DNA from: CAYFPS01 sp964345075
GTDB lineage: Bacteria; CAIWAD01
Assembly (NCBI GenBank): GCA_964345075.1
Contig: CAYFPS010000002.1
Location: 62,001 to 126,000, forward strand
Direction: 5' to 3'
DNA: 64,000 nucleotides
Shown one piece after another: positions 54,169 through 62,793 of the stretch. A program made the translations under genes and the position numbers. Each line of letters begins with the position of its first letter. Position 1 is the stretch's first letter. A model generated the notes under the pieces. That model worked only from the letters and a program-made list of their open reading frames with translations, did no database searches and was not told where the DNA came from.

Positions 54169-54993
54169 TCAGGGAATCACCAAAATCATGCCCGGATACA
54201 GGCCGCCCATCTTGTCCAGCAGGCCGACATTGGCTTCCTGGATCTTGCGCCACTTGGCAGGGCTGCCATAAACCTTCTCCGAGATCGCGACGAAGTTGTC
54301 GCCCTTCAGCACGGTGTAGGTTCCGGCTTCCGTCATGCGGGGCACGGCCAGACGCTGCTCGGGATAGATCAGGTCCGGATTGGAGATCTGATCCTGATTG
54401 GCACTGTAAAGGCGCGTCCACTGGTAAGGATCGCTGTAGACCTTTTCCTTGCCGGCGATCTTCCAAAGGTGGTCGCCACGGACCACATCGTACCAGCCAC
54501 GGGCGGCACGCATCATGCGATTCTTGACAGCCTCGAGGACACGCTCGAGCTCGGCCAGGCTGGAAGCATTGCTGCTGATCTTCGCCAGAGGATTGGCCAT
54601 CAGTTCGGCCAGACGGGCCTCGGCGGCGTCCACACTTGCGGGCTGCTCAACCAGCTGCTCGGCAGTCAGGTCATTCAGGCCCATCATGGTCTCGCGAAGG
54701 GCTTCGATGTCGCCGGCAAAGGCGTTGGCGCCATCTTCGTTGCTTTCGCAGGCAGCGTAGATCTCGTCCCAAAGCTGGTCGATCTGACCCTGAACCTGAG
54801 CGGACTCAGCATTCATGGCATCGATCTCGGCCTGCAGGGCTTCCGCTTCAGTGTTGTTGTCTGCGATGCAGGTTTCACAAACACCCAGGGCCTGCGTGTA
54901 CTGTTCAAAAGTCATGCGGGCATCTTCTGCACGCAGGTTGCCAACCACGAGCATCAGGCTGGCAAGAGCAATCGTTCCGATCATCTTCTTCAT
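54169..54993 (-). CDS. Exported protein with coiled coil and two LysM domains
   Basis: A 274-residue protein from the ATG at 54993 (AAGGGGG upstream). Signal peptide (ending NLRAED), then helical and acidic coiled-coil segments to about residue 165, then two LysM peptidoglycan-binding domains: WYDVVRGDHLWKIAG and TYTVLKGDNFVAIS. Two Cys (GVCETC) are near the N-terminus. It probably holds or positions wall-associated complexes. It follows a small lipoprotein gene by ten bases, and a terminator ends the unit. Confidence 0.88.
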   Translation of the reverse strand: MKKMIGTIALASLMLVVGNLRAEDARMTFEQYTQALGVCETCIADNNTEAEALQAEIDAMNAESAQVQGQIDQLWDEIYAACESNEDGANAFAGDIEALRETMMGLNDLTAEQLVEQPASVDAAEARLAELMANPLAKISSNASSLAELERVLEAVKNRMMRAARGWYDVVRGDHLWKIAGKEKVYSDPYQWTRLYSANQDQISNPDLIYPEQRLAVPRMTEAGTYTVLKGDNFVAISEKVYGSPAKWRKIQEANVGLLDKMGGLYPGMILVIP

Positions 54994-55003
54994 CGGATCC
55001 CCC

Positions 55004-55249
55004 TTACTGCCTGACGTTTTCAAGTTCGCGCTGGGCGGCTTCAAGGTCAGCCTTCAGCGTGGCCAGCTCGCGCTTGGCATCGTTCTTCTCGCCCTCGAGC
55101 ACCTGGACTTGCTTCTTGGCTGCGTCACACGCGGCCTTCTGGCTTTCCAGCTGGCTCAGGTTCTCTTCGTTCGCATACTTCGTGCAGCCCGCAAGGAGCA
55201 GGGCGCACAGGGAGAACGCGATGGTTCCCGTTTTGATGACACGACTCAT
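55004..55249 (-). CDS. Small coiled-coil lipoprotein (Lpp-like)
   Basis: An 81-residue protein with a lipobox LLAGC (Cys at residue 22) and a heptad-rich coiled coil to the end (QVQVLEGEKNDAKRELA type). It resembles Lpp-like or coiled-coil spacers of envelope complexes. It is followed by the LysM protein after ten bases, so the two may work together between membrane and wall. Confidence 0.7.
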   Translation of the reverse strand: MSRVIKTGTIAFSLCALLLAGCTKYANEENLSQLESQKAACDAAKKQVQVLEGEKNDAKRELATLKADLEAAQRELENVRQ

Positions 55250-55357
55250 GCGTGGCTCCTTCTCGTCAGAAAATGCTTGTTAGACACTGCCTTGCAATCT
55301 ACCATTGGCTGACTCTCCAGTCAACAGCGGGATGAATGCATTCAAAGCTGAAAAACC

Positions 55358-57130
55358 CTACTTCTCAGAAAGTTTCAGGGCCAGATGCAATTCATCAAGC
55401 TGCGCCGGGTCAACCTTGCCCGGTGATCCGTCCATGGGTGATGCGGCGCTATTGGTCTTGGGAAAGGCAATGACGTCGCGAATATTCTCCGTTCCGGAGA
55501 AGATCATCACCAGGCGATCGAAGCCGAAAGCGCAGCCCGCATGGGGCGGTGTCCCATAGCGGAAGGCCTCCAGCAGAAAGCCGAATTTGTCGGCGGCTTC
55601 CTCATCGCTGATACCGAGCAGCTTGAACACATTGGCCTGCATCTCGCGATTGTGAATTCGCACGCTGCCTCCGGCCACTTCCATGCCGTCCATGACCAGA
55701 TCGTAGCCACGGCTGAGCAGTTTGTCGGGACCGACGCCCGCCGCAAGCTGTTCAGGGTTGGGCTGGGTAAAGGGGTGATGGGCCGCCACATAGCGGTCTT
55801 CCTCTTCATCATAATCGAACATGGGAAAGTCCGTCACCCAGAGCAGTTCGTGGCGATCAGCATCGATCAGGCCATAATCCGCGGCCAGCTTCAGGCGAAT
55901 CGCACCCAGCAGCTTGCAAACCATGGCAAAGTCGCCGGCTGCCAGCACGGCCAGATCACCCTCGCTACCGCCCAGCTTCTCCATCATCGTCTTCAGCCAG
56001 TCTTCGCCCGTGAACTTGGCGATCTGGCTTTGCAGTCCTTCGGCCGTCCATTTGACGACCACCACGCCCTTGCCGCCCAGATGGCGGGCGTAGTCCTGCA
56101 AGGCATCGATTTTCTTGCGGCTGAAATCAGCAGCCTGCCCCTTGAGCAAAATGCCGCGCAGCAGGCCACCGCCAGAAACCGTATCAGCAAAAACGCCGAA
56201 CTGGCTGGAGGCTGCCAGGTCTGCCAGATCCGTGATCTTCATATCGAAGCGCAAGTCGGGCTTGTCGCTGCCATAGCCGTCCATGGCTTCCTGCCAGGTC
56301 ATGCGCTTCAAAGGCAGTGCCAGTTCCTTGTTCCAGGCCTCGCGGAAACAGGCGGCCATGACTTCTTCGGCCACATGCTGCACGTCAGCCTCATCGGCGA
56401 AGCTCATTTCCAGGTCGATCTGGGTGAATTCGGGCTGCCGGTCGCTCCTCAAATCCTCGTCGCGAAAGCATTTCACGATCTGGAAATAGCGGTCGAAGCC
56501 GGAAACCATCAAAAGCTGCTTGTAGGTCTGGGGGCTCTGCGGCAGGGCATAAAAGCGCCCGGCATGGATACGGCTGGGAACCAGATAGTCGCGCGCACCC
56601 TCCNNNNNNNNNNGCGTGCTTTTCATCAGGACAGGTGTTTCCACCTCCAGAAAGTCCATGCCGTCCAGCGCCCGGCGCACGGCCTGAGCCAGCTTGTGCC
56701 GCAGCAGCAGATGGCGGGCCTTGTTCGGGCGGCGCAGATCCAGATAGCGGTGCTTCAATCGCAATTCTTCGTGTGCTGTATCCTGCTCCTCCAGCGTGAA
56801 GGGCAGCACGTCGGCCTCGCTCAGGATTTCGATTGTGGAGGCCAGCACTTCCACATCGCCCGTGGGCATATCCTTGTTGGCCATGTTCCCGGGGCGCAGG
56901 CGAACGGTGCCTTCGACGCGAATCACCGTCTCCATGTGCAGGCCGCCAGCCAGATCCTGCAGGCCCGGCTGATCGGGATCGACAAAGACCTGCGTCATGC
57001 CATAGCGGTCGCGCAGATCCAGAAAGGTCAGGCCGCCCAGGTCACGCAGCCGGTTGACCCAGCCGCACATCACAACCTTCGCGTTCTCGTCGGTGGCCCT
57101 AAGCTGGCCACAGGTATGAGTCCGCAGCAT
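55358..57130 (-). CDS. aspS: Aspartyl-tRNA synthetase (with an assembly gap)
   Basis: About 590 residues. An N-terminal OB-fold anticodon domain is followed by the class II core: EVETPVLMKST, the GARDYLVPSR motif 2 region, FDRYFQIVKCFRDED and the end PPHAGCAFGFDRLVMIF. A GAD-type insert marks it as bacterial. The ATG at 57130 has GGAGG five bases upstream. Ten N (56604-56613) interrupt it; the frame is kept. Confidence 0.93.
   Translation of the reverse strand: MLRTHTCGQLRATDENAKVVMCGWVNRLRDLGGLTFLDLRDRYGMTQVFVDPDQPGLQDLAGGLHMETVIRVEGTVRLRPGNMANKDMPTGDVEVLASTIEILSEADVLPFTLEEQDTAHEELRLKHRYLDLRRPNKARHLLLRHKLAQAVRRALDGMDFLEVETPVLMKSTXXXXEGARDYLVPSRIHAGRFYALPQSPQTYKQLLMVSGFDRYFQIVKCFRDEDLRSDRQPEFTQIDLEMSFADEADVQHVAEEVMAACFREAWNKELALPLKRMTWQEAMDGYGSDKPDLRFDMKITDLADLAASSQFGVFADTVSGGGLLRGILLKGQAADFSRKKIDALQDYARHLGGKGVVVVKWTAEGLQSQIAKFTGEDWLKTMMEKLGGSEGDLAVLAAGDFAMVCKLLGAIRLKLAADYGLIDADRHELLWVTDFPMFDYDEEEDRYVAAHHPFTQPNPEQLAAGVGPDKLLSRGYDLVMDGMEVAGGSVRIHNREMQANVFKLLGISDEEAADKFGFLLEAFRYGTPPHAGCAFGFDRLVMIFSGTENIRDVIAFPKTNSAASPMDGSPGKVDPAQLDELHLALKLSEK
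56604..56613. other. Assembly gap (ten N) inside aspS
   Basis: The N run falls between codons for Lys-Ser-Thr and Glu-Gly-Ala-Arg, where homologues have only one Pro codon. The bases flanking the run (C before, G after, on the minus strand) complete a Pro codon CCG if a single base is missing. The true gap is therefore probably one base, and the ten N are a placeholder. Confidence 0.7.
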
Positions 57131-57140
57131 CTTTTCCTCC

Positions 57141-57176
57141 AAAGAAAACCCCGTCCGGCTTTACACGCGAACGGGG
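57141..57176 (-). terminator. Intrinsic terminator downstream of rpsU
   Basis: Stem CCCCGT (57149-57154) with ACGGGG (57171-57176) and minus-strand TTTTCTTT. It lies between rpsU and aspS. Confidence 0.75.
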
Positions 57177-57201
57177 CAATTCATGCAAAAGCGGGCGAGA
57201 G

Positions 57202-57411
57202 CTAGATAAGGCCCTGACGACGCTGCTCGCTCATCAGCTTGCGCTGCTTGCGACGGGCAGTGTTCATCATGCGCTTCTTGGTCTCGGAAGGCTTTTCGTA
57301 ACGCTGCTTGCGACGAAGCTCACTCAGGATACCAGCCTTTTCACAGGACTTGGTGAACCTGCGGAAGGCCCGATCAAAGGGCTCGCCTTCACGAACACGA
57401 ATATGCGCCAT
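57202..57411 (-). CDS. rpsU: Ribosomal protein S21
   Basis: A 69-residue basic protein with the S21 pattern: VREGEPFDRAFRRF, CEKAGILSELRRKQRYEKPS and a basic tail. A small-subunit protein near the anti-Shine-Dalgarno end of 16S rRNA. GAGGAGGTGAG provides a strong ribosome site. The presence of S21 is notable because the product helps initiation on standard leaders. Confidence 0.95.
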   Translation of the reverse strand: MAHIRVREGEPFDRAFRRFTKSCEKAGILSELRRKQRYEKPSETKKRMMNTARRKQRKLMSEQRRQGLI

Positions 57412-57493
57412 GCTCTCACCTCCTCTCAGGCGCTTAGAAAATTCCAGAACCTGTAAGCTTAGGAAGAGAGAGGCGAAGAGTCAAGCAGGCCCA

Positions 57494-57700
57494 TCACCTG
57501 GAGCGGATGTCCTCCAGAAAGGCGGATACGGCTACTTCGATCACTTGAAGACTGCGGTTGAAGACATCCGCAAAGTCTTCCGGTTCAGTGAGCAGAAGTT
57601 CCACACTGGCCCAGGTGTTATCGTCAACCGTGTGGATCTTGCAGACCTTGGTGCTGGAGTTGGCAGCATCGGCTGCACGGCAGACTTCGAGTCGCTCCAC
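57494..57700 (-). CDS. Possible small acidic protein
   Basis: A reading frame of 68 residues from a GTG at 57700. It is open further upstream without a normal start codon. The composition (KVCKIHTVDDNTWASVE, LTEPEDFADVFNRSLQ, VAVSAFLEDIR) looks like real helix-strand protein and unlike the shadow frames around it, but no ribosome-binding site is visible. It might be a remnant of a longer gene. Confidence 0.35.
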   Translation of the reverse strand: MERLEVCRAADAANSSTKVCKIHTVDDNTWASVELLLTEPEDFADVFNRSLQVIEVAVSAFLEDIRSR

Positions 57701-57790
57701 AGGGTCGTCAATCGACCAGAAATTGGGCAGAACATAGCAGACTGGCAGGCAAGGCTGCCTGATGGAAAGTGAATTCGCTGCATGGTTTGG

Positions 57791-59101
57791 TCAGTCGGCA
57801 GCGCGTGCCACAGCTTCGGCGACCTGCCTGTGAACATCGGTGTTGAGAATGTCCGGCATCAGTTCGCCGGGCAGGGCGTTGGCCGAAATGGTCTCGGCTG
57901 CCGCGATCTTCATGGCATCCGTGATACTACGAGCCCGTGATACAAGCGCACCCTTGAAGAGGCCCGGGAAGGCCATCGCATTGTTGACACCCTTGCCGTC
58001 GGCGGCAAAGAGAGCACCCGCGGCCAGTGCTTCATCGGGCGAAATTTCCGGATCCGGATTGGACAGCGCCAGTATCACCTGACCCTTGCGCACAAGATGC
58101 GGCTCGATCAGCCTCGGCACGCCTGTCGTGGCGATAACCGTGTCCGCTTCAGTCATCACAGCCTTGATATCACAAGCCTCGCCGCCGTGTTGCCTGAATC
58201 GCTCGCTCATGATCGGGTTGATGTCGGCACCCAGGAATCGTGATACACCCCAGGCCTTGAGCAGACGGTGAATGCCAGCGCCAGCCGCGCCTAATCCGAT
58301 GATGCCGACCGTCGATGACTTCAGATCGAAATTCCGCTTGCGGGCGACGCTAAGCAGCGCGGCCAGAACCACAGTTGCAGTTCCGTGCTGGTCGTCGTGC
58401 ATCACGGGAATATCCAGCTCGGCATCCAGCACTTCTTCAATCTCGAAGCATTCCGGCGCCTTGATGTCTTCCAGCTTGATTGCGCCGAAAGTAGGCGCAA
58501 TGGCACGGATTGCGGCAATGATCTCTTTTGTATCACGAGTGCCCAGCAGGATCGGCACACCGCTGATTCCAGCCAGCTTGTGGAACAGCAGGGCCTTGCC
58601 TTCCATAACGGGCATGCCCGCCCGTGGGCCGATATCGCCCAGACCAAGGATGGCCGTACCGTTGGTCACAATCGCAACCGTGTTCTGGATTCCCGTGAGT
58701 TCGAGAGCAAGGGCCGGATCGGCTTCGATCTGCTGACAAATGGAGGCGACACCGGGAGTGTAGACCAGACTGAGATCGTCGGCCGTTTCCACCTCGACAC
58801 GACCAACGGTGGCAATCTTTCCGCCCAGATGCATTTCGCGCACGACATCGGTAACGGCAATGATCTCGATACCGTCAAGACGTTTGACCTCTTCGACCAT
58901 GCGCTGAAAGGTTGCCTCGCTGCGAACGGTCACATCGATGTCACGAATCCGGTCACGCTTACCGTCCATCACCGTAACGATTTCGCCAAAGCGGGCGCCA
59001 TACTCGCCCATGCAGGTCGTCAGGCGGCCCAGCCAGCAAGGTGCATCAGGATGGCGAATGCGAAGACGCTTGGTACAGTGGCGGCCGGTTTCGTGTCTCA
59101 T
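57791..59101 (-). CDS. NAD(P)-dependent malic enzyme with N-terminal ACT-like domain
   Basis: A 436-residue enzyme. Residues 1-95 resemble an ACT regulatory domain (VTVMDGKRDRIRDIDVTV, GIEIIAVTD). The catalytic part has SLVYTPGVA, the Tyr/Lys region VMEGKALLFHKLAG, metal-binding HDDQHGTA and a Rossmann site GIIGLGAAGAG. It decarboxylates malate to pyruvate. An ACT domain suggests amino-acid feedback. GGAGG precedes the ATG. Three octamer copies encode RDT and VSR (57937, 58240, 58529). Confidence 0.92.
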   Translation of the reverse strand: MRHETGRHCTKRLRIRHPDAPCWLGRLTTCMGEYGARFGEIVTVMDGKRDRIRDIDVTVRSEATFQRMVEEVKRLDGIEIIAVTDVVREMHLGGKIATVGRVEVETADDLSLVYTPGVASICQQIEADPALALELTGIQNTVAIVTNGTAILGLGDIGPRAGMPVMEGKALLFHKLAGISGVPILLGTRDTKEIIAAIRAIAPTFGAIKLEDIKAPECFEIEEVLDAELDIPVMHDDQHGTATVVLAALLSVARKRNFDLKSSTVGIIGLGAAGAGIHRLLKAWGVSRFLGADINPIMSERFRQHGGEACDIKAVMTEADTVIATTGVPRLIEPHLVRKGQVILALSNPDPEISPDEALAAGALFAADGKGVNNAMAFPGLFKGALVSRARSITDAMKIAAAETISANALPGELMPDILNTDVHRQVAEAVARAAD

Positions 59102-59402
59102 CTATCCTCCATTCACGGTCGAAGGCTCTGCCAGGCAGTAAAAAGTGTTCAATTCCTGACAAGATAAGAATCGATTGTCGGACTGTAGCCGTGCAGGCGG
59201 GATGCGCCCTCCAGCCACCCCCGACCGCCCAGGGGAGTACTCCGCGTTGAAGCCGGAATCCGTCAGGCTTGTTCCCGCAATCTCATGGATATCGCCTCTT
59301 TTCGCGCAGCCTGTCAAAATGGCTTGACACCCCCTCAGATTTGCAGCGGCAATCCCGGCCATCATCCACGGACTCATCGAGGAGCTTGCTACCTTCTTGG
59401 TC
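59102..59402. other. Divergent intergenic region
   Basis: About 300 bases between the malic enzyme (minus) and rhomboid (plus) starts. No gene is supported; the open frame across it is low-complexity. TTGACA at about 59322-59328 is a -35 candidate for the rhomboid gene, but I find no good -10. A GACAA-TTGTC inverted pair near 59158-59182 may be incidental. Confidence 0.45.
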
Positions 59403-60281
59403 ATGCAATTTACCCGCACACCATCCGGATGGCACGAACTGGACGCTACATCTCGACCGGGGCCCGGCCTTAAAGCTTTGATGATCGCCATGGTCGTGGT
59501 TTTCGCTTTTCAGGATCCTCTCCATCTGAAAAGCTTCGCCATGCTTTATGCAAATAAAGTCTGGCATGGCCGCCTTTACCAGCTGTTCACCTATGGTTGG
59601 CTCCATGCGGATTTAATGCACCTGCTCTTCAATCTTTTCGGCATGTGGGTTTTTGGAAGCCAACTTGAACGGGTCTGGGACTCGCGCAGCCTGATTGTCT
59701 TCTTCATGAGCTGCATCGTGGGTGCTGGTGTGACCTACGTGTTGCTGGATCCTTTCTTCAGCGCAAATCAGGCTCCCGTGATCGGGTCATCGGGCGGGGT
59801 TTACGGCTTGCTTGTCGCCTACGGGATTCTCTTCAGGCAGCGCAAACTGCTGCTGCTGGGTCTGATACCCATTCGCGCGGGAACACTTGCCCTGCTTTTC
59901 GGCCTCTTTGCCCTTTGGGAAGGCATCAGTCAAAGCCAGGATGGTATCGCGCACTTTGCCCATCTGGGCGGCATGATTACCGGCCTTCTTCTGCTTTATG
60001 GTCCGGACCTTGGCCGCAGCACCAGAATCTTGCGCCACCGTCTGCGCATGCAGGCTTATGCCAAAAGGCAAGCTGGTCGACCACCGTCTACGGCTGAGCC
60101 AGCTAGTGGGAGCTCCAGATCAGGTCTGGACTCAGAGCGCGAACGGATCAGTCAGCAGGTTGACGAGCTGCTTGAGAAGATTTCACGCCAGGGGAGCGCG
60201 AGCCTGAGCCCTGAGGAAAAGCGCTTCCTCGATGTAGCTTCGGCCTACCTGCGCAACACGCGGGATGGATCGGAATCATGA
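59403..60281 (+). CDS. Rhomboid-family intramembrane serine protease
   Basis: About 292 residues from the ATG at 59403. Six membrane helices. HxxxN in LMHLLFNLFG (residues 73-77), the catalytic Ser in GSSGG (residues 128-132) and His in HFAHLGG (residue 187) form the rhomboid dyad and oxyanion hole. A charged C-terminal tail is cytoplasmic. It cleaves membrane proteins within the bilayer. Its stop overlaps the rsmE start (ATGA). Confidence 0.92.
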   Translation: MQFTRTPSGWHELDATSRPGPGLKALMIAMVVVFAFQDPLHLKSFAMLYANKVWHGRLYQLFTYGWLHADLMHLLFNLFGMWVFGSQLERVWDSRSLIVFFMSCIVGAGVTYVLLDPFFSANQAPVIGSSGGVYGLLVAYGILFRQRKLLLLGLIPIRAGTLALLFGLFALWEGISQSQDGIAHFAHLGGMITGLLLLYGPDLGRSTRILRHRLRMQAYAKRQAGRPPSTAEPASGSSRSGLDSERERISQQVDELLEKISRQGSASLSPEEKRFLDVASAYLRNTRDGSES

Positions 60282-60991
60282 ATCGACTACCCTGCATTCA
60301 CCTGCCCGAGTTGAAGGCCGTCGGTGGTCTGCACAGACTGGACGCGGCCAAAAGCCATCACTTGAACAAGGTTTTGAGGCTTGCCCCCGGACAAGGGTTG
60401 AAGGCTTTGAATGGGGCGGGACTTGTGGCCGAGGGGCAACTGGCAAGCGCGGGCAGGATCTGCGAGATCAATCTGGAAGCCGCCGCTCAGGCGCTGGCAC
60501 CTTCGCCACTGGAGCTTTGGTTGCCGCTGATTCGCCCAAGCCGGCTGGAAACGGCCGTGGAAAAGGCCGTGGAACTGGGAGTCGGCCGTATTCACCCCTT
60601 CACCAGTGAGCACACGGGTAACCAGAACCGTCGACTGGACATGTCACGCCTTGGGCGGGTGATGATTGCCGCGCTGGAGCAATCGGGAAATCCCTTCCTG
60701 CCCGATCTGGCTGAACCGCAGCCGCTCTCGAAGCTACTTGAGGAAAGCCGCTTGCCGCTTGTTCTGGCCCACCCTGCTGCCACAGCGGACCTGGCCACAG
60801 AGCTGGGCAATCTTGCCGAAACAGGCTGCTCGCTGCTGGCCGGGCCGGAAGGCGGCTTTTCCCCTGAAGAATTCGACCTTGTAGTGAAACGCGCACGGGT
60901 GATCGCCGGTCTTGGCCCCCATGTGCTTCGCGCCGAGAGCGCACTTATTTGTCTCTGCGGGCTCTTCAGAGCCCTGACGCACAGCAATTGA
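60278..60991 (+). CDS. rsmE: 16S rRNA (uracil-1498-N3)-methyltransferase
   Basis: A 237-residue SPOUT methyltransferase. The N-terminal PUA-like part (KSHHLNKVLRL) is followed by the SAM-binding knot: LLAGPEGGFSPEEF and GLGPHVLRAESALI. It methylates U1498 of 16S rRNA. It is coupled to the rhomboid gene by a four-base overlap. Confidence 0.93.
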   Translation: MNRLPCIHLPELKAVGGLHRLDAAKSHHLNKVLRLAPGQGLKALNGAGLVAEGQLASAGRICEINLEAAAQALAPSPLELWLPLIRPSRLETAVEKAVELGVGRIHPFTSEHTGNQNRRLDMSRLGRVMIAALEQSGNPFLPDLAEPQPLSKLLEESRLPLVLAHPAATADLATELGNLAETGCSLLAGPEGGFSPEEFDLVVKRARVIAGLGPHVLRAESALICLCGLFRALTHSN

Positions 60992-61026
60992 AAACTTTCA
61001 ATTCCCGCTTGAATGGCGGGTTTTCA
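60989..61026 (+). terminator. Probable terminator after rsmE
   Basis: Stem CCCGC (61004-61008) with GCGGG (61016-61020) and TTTT, enclosed by TGAAAAC (60989-60995) and GTTTTCA (61020-61026). It ends the rhomboid-rsmE unit just before the M16 gene. Confidence 0.65.
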
Positions 61027-61041
61027 ACTGGAGGAAGATCC

Positions 61042-62793
61042 ATGAAGGGATCCGTTCAGAAGGCGATTCTCGCCCTGTTCGCGCTGCTTGTTCTGGGAAC
61101 GAGCGCTGTCAGGGCCGAGTTGCCGGTCAAGGAGCATGTGCTGGACAACGGCATGCGCTTCCTGATCATCGAAGACCATACCAGCCCGAGTTTCATCGGC
61201 GCCTGGGTGGCGCATGTCGGGTCGGCCAACGAAAAGCCCGGCATGACCGGTCTGACGCATCTACTGGAACACATGATGTTCAAGGGTTCCAAGGTCATTG
61301 GCACGCGCAACCTGAAGAAGGATCTGGCGCTGATTGCCAGGCAGGAGGAACTCAAGGAAGAAATGCGCCAGATGGATCGCGCCTTCCGCCAGCAGGTTCG
61401 TCGTGGCGAGATCGAGACGATGGACGAAGGTCGCGCCGCCTCGGATGCCTATCAGGCGCTGGAGGCTGAGTTTGCAGAACTGGTCGACGAGCAGCGGGAA
61501 AACATGATCCCGAATGAGTTCGACGAGATCCTGCAGAAGAATGGCGAGATCTTCGGCAACGCCTTTACCAGTCAGGACATGACCGCCTATTTCAATGTGC
61601 TGCCGTCCAACAAGCTGGAACTCTGGTTCTGGATGGAAAGCGATCGCCTGATGAACCCGGTCTTCCGTGAATTCTATGCAGAGCGGAGCGTGGTTCGCGA
61701 AGAACGCCGCATGCGTACCGAAGCCTCGCCCACGGGCATTCACGAAGAAGCGGTCACGGCCGCCTTCTGGCAGGCGCACCCCTATCACTGGCCAATCATC
61801 GGCTGGGCCAGTGATGTGGAGAACCTTTCCATGAAGCAGGCTCAGGACTACTATCACACCTGGTACGGTCCCGGCAATGTGACCGCCATTGTCGCTGGTG
61901 ATGTTGATGAGAAGGAAGTTGTGGCCATGGCCGAACGTTATTTCGGCCGAATGGAACCCCGTGATACACCGCCCGATATCATCACACTCGAGCCCGAGCA
62001 GGTGGGTGAGAAGCGCTATCTGGGCGAGGCGGACATCAACCCCACTGTGCAGATCGCCTATCACTGCGGCGGCTTTGCCCATGTGGACAGCCCGGAACTG
62101 CAGATCATTTCACAGCTCATGACCGGTGATACAGGCCGCCTCCAGCGCAAGCTGGTGCAGGAAAGCAAAGTGGCGATCAGTGCTTACGCGTATTACGACA
62201 TGAGCAAGTATGGGGGCACCTTTTACTTGCAGGCTGAAGCTTCCGACGGTGTAACACACGAAGAGCTGGAAGCCGCTCTGGAAGCCGAACTCAATCGTAT
62301 GGTTGAGGAGCTCACGGGCGAGCGCGAGCTGCAGAAGATCAAGAACAATTATCTGGTCGATGTCTACCGCGAAGAGCAGAATCCGATTCGAGGCGCCTTT
62401 GCGCTGATCATGTTTGATGGCATGGGTGACTGGACGCATTTGAGCCGCTTCCGTGGCCAGATTCTTGAGGTCGAGGCAGAGGATATTCAGCGCGTGGCCG
62501 CCGAAACCTTCCGCGATGAAAACCGCATGGTAACCTGGTATGTCCGCAAGGGTGAATCACAGGAAGACACCATGCCGGCCGAATTCAGCAGCCTGCCAAC
62601 CGAAATGCAGCAGGCGGTCAAGGGCATGATGGGCCAGCTTGGCATGATACCCGACCCGAATCAGCTGATGGGCATTCGCGCACAGATTGAATCGCAGCCG
62701 GCGGAAGATGAAGATCAAGCAAAGATGGCCCGCGTGCTGGTTGAACTGATTGATGCGCGCATTGAAGAACTGAGTCAGGGAGGGACGGAATAA
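61042..62793 (+). CDS. M16 zinc peptidase, catalytic subunit
   Basis: A 583-residue exported protease. The ATG at 61042 has GGAGG and opens a signal peptide (ending VRAELP). The inverted zinc motif HLLEH is at residues 73-77, with the third ligand Glu further on. M16 peptidases of this type act as dimers with a second, inactive half. Here that half is the next gene, whose ATG overlaps the TAA (TAATG). The long insertion between residues about 90 and 150 is helical and charged. Confidence 0.9.
   Translation: MKGSVQKAILALFALLVLGTSAVRAELPVKEHVLDNGMRFLIIEDHTSPSFIGAWVAHVGSANEKPGMTGLTHLLEHMMFKGSKVIGTRNLKKDLALIARQEELKEEMRQMDRAFRQQVRRGEIETMDEGRAASDAYQALEAEFAELVDEQRENMIPNEFDEILQKNGEIFGNAFTSQDMTAYFNVLPSNKLELWFWMESDRLMNPVFREFYAERSVVREERRMRTEASPTGIHEEAVTAAFWQAHPYHWPIIGWASDVENLSMKQAQDYYHTWYGPGNVTAIVAGDVDEKEVVAMAERYFGRMEPRDTPPDIITLEPEQVGEKRYLGEADINPTVQIAYHCGGFAHVDSPELQIISQLMTGDTGRLQRKLVQESKVAISAYAYYDMSKYGGTFYLQAEASDGVTHEELEAALEAELNRMVEELTGERELQKIKNNYLVDVYREEQNPIRGAFALIMFDGMGDWTHLSRFRGQILEVEAEDIQRVAAETFRDENRMVTWYVRKGESQEDTMPAEFSSLPTEMQQAVKGMMGQLGMIPDPNQLMGIRAQIESQPAEDEDQAKMARVLVELIDARIEELSQGGTE

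Noticed and set aside
59102..59491. A 129-codon minus-strand frame between the malic enzyme and rhomboid genes
   Set aside because: It overlaps the rhomboid start, has no ribosome-binding site and resembles low-complexity noise.
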